Shown piece after piece: positions 44,236 through 53,051 of a DNA stretch of 64,000 nucleotides. Within the stretch, counting starts at the first letter, position 1. Each line of letters starts with the position of its first letter. Location of the stretch: NCBI RefSeq assembly GCF_007830495.1, contig NZ_VLKW01000007.1:299620-363619 (forward strand), written 5' to 3'. Made by a program: the position numbers and the translations under genes. Source of the stretch: Pseudoduganella flava (lineage in GTDB: Bacteria; Pseudomonadota; Gammaproteobacteria; Burkholderiales; Burkholderiaceae_D). The notes beneath the pieces were generated by a model. It ran no database searches, was not told the origin of the DNA, and worked only from the letters and a program-made list of their open reading frames with translations.

Positions 44236-45570
44236 TTAACGGGTCGGAATACCGCCCTTGAAGTTCGCCTTGCGCAGCAGCGATTCATATTGCTGCGACA
44301 TCACGTAGTTCTGGACCTGGGCCATGAAGTCCATGGTCACCACTACGATAATCAGCAGGGAGGTGCCGCCGAAGACGAACGACACTTTCCACTGGGCTTG
44401 CATAAACTCCGGCAACAGGCATACCAGGGTGATATAGACGGCGCCTGCCAGGGTCAATCGGGTCAGGATCTTGTCGATGTAGCGGGCAGTCTGCTCACCG
44501 GGACGAATCCCTGGCACAAAGGCCCCGCTCTTCTTCAAGTTGTCCGCGGTCTCCTTGCTGTTGAACACCAGTGCGGTGTAGAAGAAGCAGAAGAACACGA
44601 TTGCCACGGCATACAGCAATGCATGGATAGGCTCGCCTGGGCTCAGCGATGCAGCCAGATCTTTCAAGAAGCGGACGACAGGGTTGCTGTTGTCCGCACC
44701 ACGCGAGAACCAGTCCACGATGGTGGCCGGGAACAAGATAATCGACGATGCGAAGATCGGCGGAATCACGCCTGCCATGTTCAGCTTCAGCGGCAGGTGG
44801 CTGGTTTGCCCACCGTAGATCTTGTTACCGACCTGACGTTTGGCATAGTTCACCAGAATCTTGCGCTGGCCACGTTCCACGAACACCACGGCATAGGTCA
44901 CGGCTGCGACCAGTACCACGATGATGATGGCGGAAATCGCGCTGATCGCACCGGTCGACACCTGGGTAAACAAGCCACCCAGGGCGTTCGGCAGACCGGC
45001 GGCGATACCGGCGAAGATGATGATCGAGATGCCGTTACCGAGACCACGCTCGGTAATCTGCTCGCCCAACCACATCACGAACATGGTGCCGGTCAGCAGC
45101 GTCACGACGGAGGTGAAGCGGAAGGCCATACCCGGATCGAGCACCAGGCCCGGCTGGGCTTCCAGTGCGATCGAGATGCCGAATGCCTGGAACAAGGCCA
45201 GGAAAACGGTGGCGTAACGGGTGTACTGGGTGATCTTGCGACGACCCGACTCCCCTTCCTTCTTCAGCGCTTCCATCTGCGGCGACACGATCGACACCAA
45301 CTGCATGATGATCGAGGCCGAGATGTAGGGCGTAATGCCCAACGCAAACACCGTGAAGCGCGACAGGGCGCCGCCGGAGAACATGTTGAACATGCCCAGC
45401 AGGCCACCCTCCTGCGACTTGAACAGTGCGGCCAGCTGTACCGGGTCGACTCCCGGCACCGGGATATGAGCCCCGATGCGGTAGACTACCAGAGCGCCCA
45501 GCAAAAACCACAGACGGTTCCAGGGGAAACCGGCTGCGGCACTTTTAGCAAGCTGCGGATTAGTCGCCAA
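44236..45570 (-). CDS. secY: Preprotein translocase subunit SecY
   Basis: 444 aa, ten membrane helices, forming the protein-conducting channel with SecE and SecG. Typical segments: IPVPGVDP, FALGITPYISASIIMQL, and the cytoplasmic loop KSGAFVPGIRPGEQTARY. The start is TTG (45570, coding MATNPQL) with GGAG six bases upstream; no ATG lies near. It follows rplO by 27 bases and precedes infA. Confidence 0.98.
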   Translation of the reverse strand: MATNPQLAKSAAAGFPWNRLWFLLGALVVYRIGAHIPVPGVDPVQLAALFKSQEGGLLGMFNMFSGGALSRFTVFALGITPYISASIIMQLVSIVSPQMEALKKEGESGRRKITQYTRYATVFLALFQAFGISIALEAQPGLVLDPGMAFRFTSVVTLLTGTMFVMWLGEQITERGLGNGISIIIFAGIAAGLPNALGGLFTQVSTGAISAISAIIIVVLVAAVTYAVVFVERGQRKILVNYAKRQVGNKIYGGQTSHLPLKLNMAGVIPPIFASSIILFPATIVDWFSRGADNSNPVVRFLKDLAASLSPGEPIHALLYAVAIVFFCFFYTALVFNSKETADNLKKSGAFVPGIRPGEQTARYIDKILTRLTLAGAVYITLVCLLPEFMQAQWKVSFVFGGTSLLIIVVVTMDFMAQVQNYVMSQQYESLLRKANFKGGIPTR

Positions 45571-45597
45571 TTTTCGCTCCGTTCAAGCTTAAGCGTC

Positions 45598-46029
45598 TCA
45601 GGCTACCGAGCCGCCAGCCGCTTCGATGGCCGCTTTCGCGCCGGCGGTCACCTTCAGGCCCTTGATGGACACTGCCTTGGTGATTTCGCCGGAAGCGATC
45701 ACGCGCACGTCGCGTGCCAGCACGTTCAGCACGCCGGCCTGCTTCAGCACCAGCAGGTCCACTTCGGACACTGCCAGGGCGTTCAGGTCGGACAGGCGAA
45801 CTTCAGCCTTGAAGGTTGCGTTCAGCGATTTGAAGCCACGCTTCGGCAGACGGCGCTGCAGAGGCATCTGACCGCCTTCGAAGCCGACTTTGTGGAAGCC
45901 GCCCGAACGCGATTTCTGACCCTTGTGACCACGGCCGGCAGTCTTGCCCAGGCCGGAGCCGATACCGCGGCCAACGCGACGCTTGGCGTGTTTCGCGCCT
46001 TCGGCTGGTTGAATGGTATTCAATTCCAT
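45598..46029 (-). CDS. rplO: 50S ribosomal protein L15
   Basis: 143 aa. N-terminal Gly/Lys-rich signature (RVGRGIGSGLGKTAGRGHKG) and C-terminal domain (VDLLVLKQAGVL) identify it. It is a late-assembling 50S protein near the 5S rRNA and central protuberance. It lies between rpmD and secY. Confidence 0.98.
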   Translation of the reverse strand: MELNTIQPAEGAKHAKRRVGRGIGSGLGKTAGRGHKGQKSRSGGFHKVGFEGGQMPLQRRLPKRGFKSLNATFKAEVRLSDLNALAVSEVDLLVLKQAGVLNVLARDVRVIASGEITKAVSIKGLKVTAGAKAAIEAAGGSVA

Positions 46030-46048
46030 TGTTTTCTCCAGATCGTGC

Positions 46049-46225
46049 TTACGACACGACTTTGACGAGGTAGGCGACCTTGTTGATCATGCCGCGTACC
46101 GATGGCGTGTCCTGCAGCTCGGAAACCGAGTTGACACGGCGCAGGCCCAGGCCACGCACGGTGGCGCGGTGGTCCTGGCGGGTGCCGATCAGGCCCTTGA
46201 CCAGTTTGACTTTGATAGTGCTCAT
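46049..46225 (-). CDS. rpmD: 50S ribosomal protein L30
   Basis: 58 aa, below the length cutoff of many callers. Reads MSTIKVKLVKGLIGTRQDHR and ends NKVAYLVKVVS; the GLGLRR segment is diagnostic. It lies between rpsE and rplO with 11- and 19-base spacers. Confidence 0.96.
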   Translation of the reverse strand: MSTIKVKLVKGLIGTRQDHRATVRGLGLRRVNSVSELQDTPSVRGMINKVAYLVKVVS

Positions 46226-46236
46226 GCGGTTTCTCC

Positions 46237-46755
46237 TTAGCCCAGGATCTCTTCCACCGACTTGCCGCGCTTAGCGGCGATCTCGGCAGGAGTGCTCATT
46301 TTCGACAGGCCGTCCAGGGTGGCGCGCACCAGGTTGTACGGGTTCGAGGAACCGGTGGATTTCGCCACCACGTCCGTCACGCCCATCACTTCGAAGATCG
46401 CGCGCATTGCACCACCGGCGATGACGCCGGTACCAGGCTTGGCTGGGGACATCATGACGCGCGACGCGCCGTGACGGCCAACCACGCTGTGCTGCAGCGT
46501 ACCGTTCTTCAGAGGCACCTTGATCAGGTTGCGACGTGCTTCTTCCATTGCTTTCTGCACACCGACCGGCACTTCCTTCGACTTGCCCTTGCCCATGCCG
46601 ATGCGGCCATCGCCGTCACCAACCACGGTCAGCGCCGCGAAGCCCATGATGCGACCACCCTTGACCACTTTGGTCACGCGGTTGATCGCGATCATTTTTT
46701 CGCGCATGCCGTCATCCGGCTTGTCGCTCTGCATTTTTGCTTGCATTTTTGCCAT
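46237..46755 (-). CDS. rpsE: 30S ribosomal protein S5
   Basis: 172 aa. The double-stranded RNA-binding N-domain (NRVTKVVKGGRIMGFAALTV) and C-domain (HGASRVMMSPAKPGTGVIAG) are complete. Contributes to decoding accuracy. A short N-terminal extension (MAKMQAKMQSDKPDDG) precedes the conserved part. Confidence 0.98.
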   Translation of the reverse strand: MAKMQAKMQSDKPDDGMREKMIAINRVTKVVKGGRIMGFAALTVVGDGDGRIGMGKGKSKEVPVGVQKAMEEARRNLIKVPLKNGTLQHSVVGRHGASRVMMSPAKPGTGVIAGGAMRAIFEVMGVTDVVAKSTGSSNPYNLVRATLDGLSKMSTPAEIAAKRGKSVEEILG

Positions 46756-46765
46756 GATCGTACCC

Positions 46766-47128
46766 TTAGAACTTCAGACCGGCTTCACGCGCGGCATCTG
46801 CCAGCGCCTTCACACGGCCGTGGTAACGGAAACCGGAGCGGTCGAACGCTACTTCGGTGATACCTGCCTTGATTGCCTTTTCGGCGACGCGCTTGCCAAC
46901 CAGAGCGGCAGCGGCGACGTTGCCGCCCTTGCCCGACTTGCCGGCCAGTTCGGCGCGCACTTCTGCTTCCACGGTCGACGCCGAAACCAGAACCTTAGCG
47001 TCCGGGCTGATCAGGTTCGCGTAAATGTGCAGGTTGGTGCGGTGGACCGACAGGCGGTTCACTTTCAGTTGCGCGATCTTGATGCGGGTTTGACGTCCGC
47101 GGCGCAGACGAGATTGCTTTTTATCCAT
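46766..47128 (-). CDS. rplR: 50S ribosomal protein L18
   Basis: 120 aa 5S rRNA-binding protein. Core LSVHRTNLHIYANLISPDAK and C-terminus AFDRSGFRYHGRVKALADAA are diagnostic. It follows rplF by 13 bases. Confidence 0.98.
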   Translation of the reverse strand: MDKKQSRLRRGRQTRIKIAQLKVNRLSVHRTNLHIYANLISPDAKVLVSASTVEAEVRAELAGKSGKGGNVAAAALVGKRVAEKAIKAGITEVAFDRSGFRYHGRVKALADAAREAGLKF

Positions 47129-47141
47129 CGTCAGCCCCTAA

Positions 47142-47675
47142 TTACTTCTTCTTGGTTTCTTTGATCTTAACCACTTCGTCCACATAGCGGACGCCCTTGC
47201 CCTTATACGGCTCAGGGGAGCGGTAAGCACGAACTTCAGCGGCAACCTGGCCAACCTTCTGGCGATCGATACCCTTGATCACCACTTCGGTCGGGGTCGG
47301 CGTTGCCACGGTCACGCCTTGCGGCATCGCATGGACGACCGGGTGGGAGAAGCCCAGCGACAGGTTCAGCTTGTCGCCCTGTGCTTGTGCCTTGTAACCC
47401 ACGCCCACCAGCGACAGCTTCTTCTCGAAGCCCTTGGTGACGCCGTTGACCATGTTGTTGACCAGCGCGCGCAGCGTGCCGGACATCGCGTTGGCTTCGC
47501 GGCTGTCGTTGGCCACGTCGAACGTCAGCGTGCCGTTGTTGTTTTCCACTTTGACCAGGCCGTTCAGGCTCTGGGTCAGGGTGCCCAGCGGGCCCTTGAC
47601 GGTGATCGCTTGTGCGGAGATGGCGACTTCGGCGCCAGCCGGCACGGCGATCGGCATTTTAGCTACTCGAGACAT
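47142..47675 (-). CDS. rplF: 50S ribosomal protein L6
   Basis: 177 aa two-domain protein at the base of the L7/L12 stalk. Starts MSRVAKMPIAVPAGAEV and ends with the conserved rRNA-binding segment PEPYKGKGVRY. Length normal. Ten bases after rpsH. Confidence 0.98.
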   Translation of the reverse strand: MSRVAKMPIAVPAGAEVAISAQAITVKGPLGTLTQSLNGLVKVENNNGTLTFDVANDSREANAMSGTLRALVNNMVNGVTKGFEKKLSLVGVGYKAQAQGDKLNLSLGFSHPVVHAMPQGVTVATPTPTEVVIKGIDRQKVGQVAAEVRAYRSPEPYKGKGVRYVDEVVKIKETKKK

Positions 47676-47685
47676 GTGTTACTCC

Positions 47686-48081
47686 TTAAGCCACGAAGCA
47701 GATGACTTCGCCACCAACACCGGTAGCGCGCGCTTTGCGGTCGGTCATGACGCCTTGCGGAGTCGACACGATGGCCACGCCCAGACCGTTCATGACGGTT
47801 GGAATCTCATCCTTGCCTTTGTAGACGCGCAGGCCCGGACGGGACACGCGCTCGAGGCGCTCGATGACCGGACGGCCGGTGTAGTACTTCAGGCCGATTT
47901 GCAGTTCCGACTTGCCTTCATTCGTGGTCACAGCGAAATCTTCGATGTAACCCTCGTCCTTCAGGACGTTGGCGATAGCGACTTTGACTTTGGACGACGG
48001 CATTGCAACGGAGGTCTTCTTGACGCCCTGGGCGTTGCGAATGCGGGTCAGCATATCGGCGATAGGATCGCTCATACTCAT
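47686..48081 (-). CDS. rpsH: 30S ribosomal protein S8
   Basis: 131 aa. MSDPIADMLTRIRNAQ and the C-terminal GEVICFVA are diagnostic. In E. coli S8 represses the spc operon at the rplE region; whether this occurs here is untested. The ATG at 48081 has GGAG upstream and encodes MSMSDP; ATG 48075 would give the more common MSDP start. Confidence 0.98.
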   Translation of the reverse strand: MSMSDPIADMLTRIRNAQGVKKTSVAMPSSKVKVAIANVLKDEGYIEDFAVTTNEGKSELQIGLKYYTGRPVIERLERVSRPGLRVYKGKDEIPTVMNGLGVAIVSTPQGVMTDRKARATGVGGEVICFVA

Positions 48082-48095
48082 TGCTTGTTCTCCTA

Positions 48096-48401
48096 TTACC
48101 AGCTGGCTTTGGTCATACCCGGGATCTCGCCGCGCATGGCGAATTCACGGAGCTTGATACGGGCCAGACCGAATTTACGGAAGGTGCCACGTGGACGGCC
48201 GGTGATGGCGCAGCGGTTACGCTGGCGCGTCGGCGCGGAGTTACGCGGCAGGGCCTGCAGTTTCAGGCGTGCTTCGTAACGCTCTTCTTCCGACTTGGAC
48301 TGGTCATCGATGATGGCCTTCAGAGCTGCGCGCTTGGCGGCATACTTCTCCACCAGGTCAGCACGCTTCTGTTCACGGTTAATCAGTGCGAGTTTTGCCA
48401 T
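48096..48401 (-). CDS. rpsN: 30S ribosomal protein S14 (long, zinc-free form)
   Basis: 101 aa. Core LPRNSAPTRQRNRCAITGRP and end GEIPGMTKASW identify it. Only one Cys is present, so this is the zinc-independent long paralogue. It lies between rplE and rpsH. Confidence 0.98.
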   Translation of the reverse strand: MAKLALINREQKRADLVEKYAAKRAALKAIIDDQSKSEEERYEARLKLQALPRNSAPTRQRNRCAITGRPRGTFRKFGLARIKLREFAMRGEIPGMTKASW

Positions 48402-48407
48402 GATCGT

Positions 48408-48947
48408 TTAGTTCCTGAACGGGAATTTGAATGCGGCGAGCAGAGCTTTCGCTTCGTCGTCGGTCTTGGCGGTCGTGGTGATCGAGATGTTCATGCCACG
48501 CAGCGCGTCGATCTTGTCGTACTCGATTTCCGGGAAGATGATCTGCTCTTTGACGCCGATGTTGTAGTTGCCGCGGCCATCGAACGAACGGCCGGACACG
48601 CCACGGAAGTCGCGCACGCGCGGCAGGGCCACGGTGATCAGGCGATCCAGGAATTCATACATGCGGGCGCCACGCAGGGTCACCATCGTACCGATCGGGT
48701 AGCCTTCGCGGATCTTGAAACCTGCGATAGCTTTGCGAGCCTTCGTCACGACCGGCTTCTGGCCGGCGATCTTCGTCAGGTCGCCAACGGCGTGCTCGAT
48801 CACTTTCTTGTCCGCCACGGCTTCGGAGAGACCCATGTTCAGGGTGATCTTCGTCAGGCGCGGCACTTCCATCACCGATTTGTAACCGAATTTCTCGGTC
48901 AGCTCGGAGACGACCTTGTCTTTGTACAGTTGTTGCAGACGGGCCAT
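48408..48947 (-). CDS. rplE: 50S ribosomal protein L5
   Basis: 179 aa 5S rRNA- and P-site-contacting protein. MARLQQLYKDKVV at the start, GQKPVVTKARKAIAGFKIRE and RGMNISITTTAKTDDEA are diagnostic. It follows rplX by six bases. Confidence 0.98.
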   Translation of the reverse strand: MARLQQLYKDKVVSELTEKFGYKSVMEVPRLTKITLNMGLSEAVADKKVIEHAVGDLTKIAGQKPVVTKARKAIAGFKIREGYPIGTMVTLRGARMYEFLDRLITVALPRVRDFRGVSGRSFDGRGNYNIGVKEQIIFPEIEYDKIDALRGMNISITTTAKTDDEAKALLAAFKFPFRN

Positions 48948-48953
48948 TTCTGA

Positions 48954-49268
48954 TTACCCTTTCACTACTTCGCCGTTCGACTTGAAGACGCGGACTTTTT
49001 TACCGTCCACGAGCTTGAAGCCAACGCGATCTGCCTTGCCGGTCGCGGCGTTGAACAGCGCAACGTTCGACACATGAATAGGCATGGTCTTGTCGACGAT
49101 GCCACCAGTAACGCCAGTCATCGGGTTCGGCTTGACGGCCTTCTTGGCCACGTTCACGCCTTCCACCACGACATGCTCAGCGTCGACGCGCTGGGTCACT
49201 ACGCCGCGCTTGCCCTTGTCCTTACCGGTCAGGACGACGACTTCGTCGTTTTTACGAATCTTATCCAT
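48954..49268 (-). CDS. rplX: 50S ribosomal protein L24
   Basis: 104 aa assembly-initiating protein with an N-terminal KOW motif (KNDEVVVLTGKDKGKRGVV). Nine bases after rplN. Confidence 0.98.
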   Translation of the reverse strand: MDKIRKNDEVVVLTGKDKGKRGVVTQRVDAEHVVVEGVNVAKKAVKPNPMTGVTGGIVDKTMPIHVSNVALFNAATGKADRVGFKLVDGKKVRVFKSNGEVVKG

Positions 49269-49277
49269 TGCGACTCC

Positions 49278-49646
49278 TTACAGGACTTCCGGTGCCAGGG
49301 ACACGATCTTCATGAACTTCTCGGTGCGCAGTTCGCGCGTCACCGGGCCAAAGATACGGGTACCGATCGGTTCCAGCTTGGAGTTCAGCAGAACGGCGGC
49401 GTTGCCGTCGAACTTCACCAGGGAACCGTCCTGGCGACGCACACCCTTAGCGGTGCGCACAACCACGGCGTTATAAATTTCACCTTTTTTGACGCGGCCG
49501 CGAGGCTGCGCCACTTTAACCGTGACCTTGATCACGTCGCCGATGCCAGCGTAACGGCGCTTGGAACCGCCCAACACCTTGATGCACATGACTTCTTTCG
49601 CACCGGTGTTGTCGGCTACCTCGAGCCGGCTTTCAGTTTGAATCAT
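49278..49646 (-). CDS. rplN: 50S ribosomal protein L14
   Basis: 122 aa, starting MIQTESRLEVADNTGAKEV. It forms an intersubunit bridge with 16S rRNA. It is the first gene of the spc-type block and follows a terminator-like hairpin, so it probably has its own promoter in the spacer. Confidence 0.98.
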   Translation of the reverse strand: MIQTESRLEVADNTGAKEVMCIKVLGGSKRRYAGIGDVIKVTVKVAQPRGRVKKGEIYNAVVVRTAKGVRRQDGSLVKFDGNAAVLLNSKLEPIGTRIFGPVTRELRTEKFMKIVSLAPEVL

Positions 49647-49907
49647 AGTATTCTCTTTCCCAACTTAAGCCGAAGAATCCACACAATGCGGACCTCTCGG
49701 TCAGTCTTGGTCCCGCCAGAGATGCTGCTGCATCACTGTTTGGGTGCTTGACCTTCATACAGTACTGACCGCGAAACCGCGTCTGCGGAGAGACACTTAG
49801 CGGCGGATACATGAACGAAGCCCGCAAGTATTACATACAACCTGCGGGCCTGCAAGAACTAATTGGAAAACGGACCGGGACGCAACGGTCCCGGTCCGGT
49901 CTTCTTC
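49647..49907 (-). other. Spacer at the rpsQ / rplN operon boundary
   Basis: 261 bases without a credible gene. It contains the hairpin at 49872-49897 and a weaker one (GCCCGCA 49820-49826 with TGCGGGC 49843-49849). No strong promoter was recognised by eye, though one is expected for rplN. Confidence 0.55.
49872..49897 (-). terminator. Terminator-like hairpin after rpsQ
   Basis: On the minus strand GGACCGGGAC and GTCCCGGTCC form a perfect 10-bp stem with a 6-nt loop, followed by GTTTTCC. It marks the S10/spc boundary; the T-run is short. Confidence 0.65.
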
Positions 49908-50180
49908 TTAGACGATTTGTGCAGCTTGCACTACACGGGTCACCGTCCACGCCTTCGTCTTGGAGATCGGGCGGCCTTCCTGGATTTCCACCGTGTCACC
50001 GGTTTTGGCCTGGTTGGCTTCGTCGTGCGCGTGGTACTTGTTGCTGCGCACGATGATCTTGCCGTACAGAGGGTGCTTGACGTGACGCTCGATCAGCACG
50101 GTAACGGTCTTGTCCATCTTGTCGGACACCACTTTACCGATCAGCGTGCGCTTCAGCGACTGTTTCACTGGTTCGTTCAT
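49908..50180 (-). CDS. rpsQ: 30S ribosomal protein S17
   Basis: 90 aa OB-fold 16S rRNA binder; LIGKVVSDKMDKTVTVLIER is diagnostic. Its ATG overlaps the rpmC stop by 4 bases. Last gene of the S10 block. Confidence 0.98.
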   Translation of the reverse strand: MNEPVKQSLKRTLIGKVVSDKMDKTVTVLIERHVKHPLYGKIIVRSNKYHAHDEANQAKTGDTVEIQEGRPISKTKAWTVTRVVQAAQIV

Positions 50181-50368
50181 TTGGCTTCCTTCGTGTTCAT
50201 TACCGTTTTGACGCGTGCGATGTCGCGGCGAACCTTCTTCAGCTGCGAGTTGTTCGACAGCTGCTGCGTCGCGGCTTGCATACGCAGGCCGAACTGTGCC
50301 TTCAGCAGGTCGTTCAGCTCTTTCTGCAGACCTGCCTGGTCTTTGCCGCGGAGTTCAGATGCTTTCAT
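50177..50368 (-). CDS. rpmC: 50S ribosomal protein L29
   Basis: 63 aa, MKASELRGKDQAGLQKELND and RRDIARVKTVMNTKE. It lines the exit tunnel near L23, the docking site of trigger factor and SRP. 12 bases after rplP. Confidence 0.98.
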   Translation of the reverse strand: MKASELRGKDQAGLQKELNDLLKAQFGLRMQAATQQLSNNSQLKKVRRDIARVKTVMNTKEAK

Positions 50369-50380
50369 ATTTCACTCCAA

Positions 50381-50800
50381 TTATTGGCCGACCTGGCGCA
50401 CCACGAAGGTGGTAGCCAGCGGCAGTTTGGCAGCAGCCAGGCGGAACGCTTCGCGTGCCAGTTCTTCAGCCACGCCGTCCATTTCGTACAGCACTTTACC
50501 CGGCTGGATTTCAGCCACGTAGTACTCCGGGTTACCCTTACCGTTACCCATACGGACTTCAGCCGGCTTGTTCGAAATCGGCTTGTCCGGGAAGACACGG
50601 ATCCAGATACGGCCGCCACGCTTGATGTGACGGGTCATGGCACGACGAGCAGCCTCGATCTGGCGCGCGGTGATACGACCGCGAGCCACGGCTTTCAGAC
50701 CGAATTCGCCGAACGACACGGCCGTGCCGCGCGTGTGCGAAATGCCGGTGTTACGGCCTTTCTGCTCTTTACGATATTTCCTGCGAGATGGTTGCAGCAT
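50381..50800 (-). CDS. rplP: 50S ribosomal protein L16
   Basis: 139 aa: MLQPSRRKYRKEQKGRNTG and MGNGKGNPEYYVAEIQPGKV are diagnostic. Contacts the A-site tRNA. It follows rpsC by 14 bases. Confidence 0.98.
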   Translation of the reverse strand: MLQPSRRKYRKEQKGRNTGISHTRGTAVSFGEFGLKAVARGRITARQIEAARRAMTRHIKRGGRIWIRVFPDKPISNKPAEVRMGNGKGNPEYYVAEIQPGKVLYEMDGVAEELAREAFRLAAAKLPLATTFVVRQVGQ

Positions 50801-50814
50801 GCTTGTTCTCCTGC

Positions 50815-51600
50815 TTATTCAGCTGCAGCCGGCTTCGCAGCGCGGCGACCGGCTGGTGCGTTTGCGGGTTTGGCACCCGGACGGCCACGGCCTGCCGGCT
50901 TGCCGTCGTCGCGGCGCGGACCACGGGGCTTCTTCTCGTCAGCCGGGGTGTCGATGACAGGCGCTTCGCCGGTAGCGGAGCGGTCACCCTTGTACACCCA
51001 CACCTTGACGCCGATGATGCCGTAGGTGGTCGACGCTTCGGACGTGCCGTAGTCGATGTCTGCCTTCAGGGTATGCAGAGGCACGCGGCCTTCGCGATAC
51101 CATTCGGTACGAGCGATCTCGATGCCGTTCAGACGGCCGGACGACATGATCTTGATGCCGACGGCGCCCAGGCGCATCGCGTTCTGCATCGCGCGCTTCA
51201 TGGCACGGCGGAACATGATCCGCTTTTCCAGCTGTTGAGCGATCGAATCGGCGATCAGCTGCGAGTCGATTTCCGGCTTGCGGATTTCCTCGATATTGAC
51301 GTGCACCGGCACGCCCATGATCTTGGTCAGCTCGGACTTCAGCACTTCGATGTCTTCGCCCTTCTTGCCGATCACAACGCCCGGACGGGAGCTGTACACG
51401 GTGAAGCGCGCGTTCTTGGCCGGACGCTCGATGACGATGCGGCCGACGGAAGCGTTCTTCAGCTTCTTCTTCAGGTACGTACGTGCCTTCAGATCTTCGT
51501 TCAGCATCTGAGCGAAGTTACCGTTGGTCGCGTACCAGCGGGAAGCCCAGTTACGGGTAACGGCCAGACGGAAGCCGGTTGGATGAATTTTCTGTCCCAT
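50815..51600 (-). CDS. rpsC: 30S ribosomal protein S3
   Basis: 261 aa, longer than the 233 aa E. coli protein. MGQKIHPTGFRLAVTRNWAS opens it; the KH domain carries VVIGKKGEDIEVLK. The extra C-terminal residues are basic and Ala/Gly/Pro-rich (PRGPRRDDGKPAGRGRPG), as in other Betaproteobacteria. S3 is part of the mRNA entry helicase. Confidence 0.98.
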   Translation of the reverse strand: MGQKIHPTGFRLAVTRNWASRWYATNGNFAQMLNEDLKARTYLKKKLKNASVGRIVIERPAKNARFTVYSSRPGVVIGKKGEDIEVLKSELTKIMGVPVHVNIEEIRKPEIDSQLIADSIAQQLEKRIMFRRAMKRAMQNAMRLGAVGIKIMSSGRLNGIEIARTEWYREGRVPLHTLKADIDYGTSEASTTYGIIGVKVWVYKGDRSATGEAPVIDTPADEKKPRGPRRDDGKPAGRGRPGAKPANAPAGRRAAKPAAAE

Positions 51601-51609
51601 CTTGGCTCC

Positions 51610-51939
51610 TTAGTTTCCGACCGTCAGGTAGACGTGGCAGGACTGCTTCGAGATACGGTCGCCACGGCCCTTTGCACGCGCGGTGAAGCGCTTCAGGATC
51701 GGGCCCTTTTCGACGTAGATCGTTTTCACGAACAGTTCGTCGATGTCGGCACCATCGTTGTGCTCGGCGTTCGCAATAGCGGACTCCAGCACTTTCTTGA
51801 TGATGGCGGCGCCTTTTTTCGGGCTGAACTGCAGGATGTTCAGCGCGGCGTCAACCTTCTTGCCGCGGATCAGATCGGCAACCAGACGGCCTTTCTGATC
51901 CGACAGGCGCACGCCTTTGAGGATAGCTTTGGTTTCCAT
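51610..51939 (-). CDS. rplV: 50S ribosomal protein L22
   Basis: 109 aa with the tunnel-lining loop (KGPILKRFTARAKGRGDRI). Its ATG overlaps the rpsS stop by one base. Macrolide-resistance-type deletions in the loop are not apparent. Confidence 0.98.
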   Translation of the reverse strand: METKAILKGVRLSDQKGRLVADLIRGKKVDAALNILQFSPKKGAAIIKKVLESAIANAEHNDGADIDELFVKTIYVEKGPILKRFTARAKGRGDRISKQSCHVYLTVGN

Positions 51940-52214
51940 TATTTCTTCGCCTTCTTGTCAGCAGCGTGACCCTTGAACGTACGGGTCAGCGCGAACTCGC
52001 CGAGCTTGTGACCAACCATGTTCTCGGAGACGTACACGGGCACGTGCACTTTGCCGTTGTGCACAGCAATCGTCAGGCCGATGAAATCGGGCATGATCGT
52101 CGAACGGCGGGACCAGGTTTTGATTGGCTTCTTGTCTTTCGTCGCTTGCGCGGCTTCGACTTTCTTCACCAGGTGGGCGTCGCAGAACGGCCCTTTTTTC
52201 AATGAACGAGTCAT
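51939..52214 (-). CDS. rpsS: 30S ribosomal protein S19
   Basis: 91 aa: MTRSLKKGPFCDAHL and the ending GEFALTRTFKGHAADKK identify it. Located in the 30S head near the A-site. Ten bases after rplB. Confidence 0.98.
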   Translation of the reverse strand: MTRSLKKGPFCDAHLVKKVEAAQATKDKKPIKTWSRRSTIMPDFIGLTIAVHNGKVHVPVYVSENMVGHKLGEFALTRTFKGHAADKKAKK

Positions 52215-52223
52215 GATTTATCC

Positions 52224-53051
52224 TTATTTCTTGCCGCGGCGCGAGACGATCATCGAAGAAGTGCGCTTGTTCGAACGCGTCTTCTTGCCCTTGGTCTGCT
52301 GGCCCCATGGCGACACTGGATGACGACCAGCTGCGGTACGGCCTTCACCACCACCGTGCGGGTGGTCGATCGGGTTCATCACGACACCGCGGACGGTCGG
52401 ACGCACACCGCGCCAACGCATCGCACCGGCTTTACCGATCTTGCGCAGGTTGTGTTCGCCGTTGCCCACTTCACCGACCGTGGCGCGGCACTCGATGTGC
52501 ACGCGACGCACTTCGCCGGAGCGCAGACGCACCTGAGCGTAGGTACCTTCGCGAGCCATCAGCACGACGCCGGCACCGGCGGTACGTGCCATCTGCGCGC
52601 CTTTACCCGGCAGCATTTCGACGCAGTGCATCGTCGTGCCCACAGGGATATTGCGGATCGGCAGCGTGTTACCGGCCTTGATCGGCGCTTCGGAACCGTT
52701 CATCAGCGTGTCGCCGACAGCCATGCCCTTGGAGGCGATGACGTAGGCGCGCTCGCCGTCGGCGTAGCAGATCAGGGCGATGTGCGCGGTGCGGTTCGGA
52801 TCGTATTCGATGCGTTCCACTTTCGCAGGGATGCCGTCCTTGTTGCGCTTGAAGTCGACGACGCGGTAGTGCTGCTTGTGACCACCACCGATATGACGGG
52901 TGGTGATGTGGCCGTTGTTGTTACGGCCGGCGGTCTTCGATTTTTTCTCGACCAGGGCTGCGAACGGACGGCCTTTGTACAGGTCGGCGTTCACGACCTT
53001 CACCATGCCGCGACGGCCTGGCGAGGTTGGCTTCATCTTAACGAGTGCCAT
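52224..53051 (-). CDS. rplB: 50S ribosomal protein L2
   Basis: 275 aa, needed for subunit association and peptidyl transferase assembly. The conserved functional region PHGGGEGRTAAGRHPVSPWG includes the essential His. Its ATG overlaps the rplW stop by one base. Confidence 0.99.
   Translation of the reverse strand: MALVKMKPTSPGRRGMVKVVNADLYKGRPFAALVEKKSKTAGRNNNGHITTRHIGGGHKQHYRVVDFKRNKDGIPAKVERIEYDPNRTAHIALICYADGERAYVIASKGMAVGDTLMNGSEAPIKAGNTLPIRNIPVGTTMHCVEMLPGKGAQMARTAGAGVVLMAREGTYAQVRLRSGEVRRVHIECRATVGEVGNGEHNLRKIGKAGAMRWRGVRPTVRGVVMNPIDHPHGGGEGRTAAGRHPVSPWGQQTKGKKTRSNKRTSSMIVSRRGKK

Noticed and set aside
49633..49827. A 64-codon minus-strand frame in the rpsQ-rplN spacer
   Set aside because: No Shine-Dalgarno, no homology feel, and it overlaps the rplN start region.
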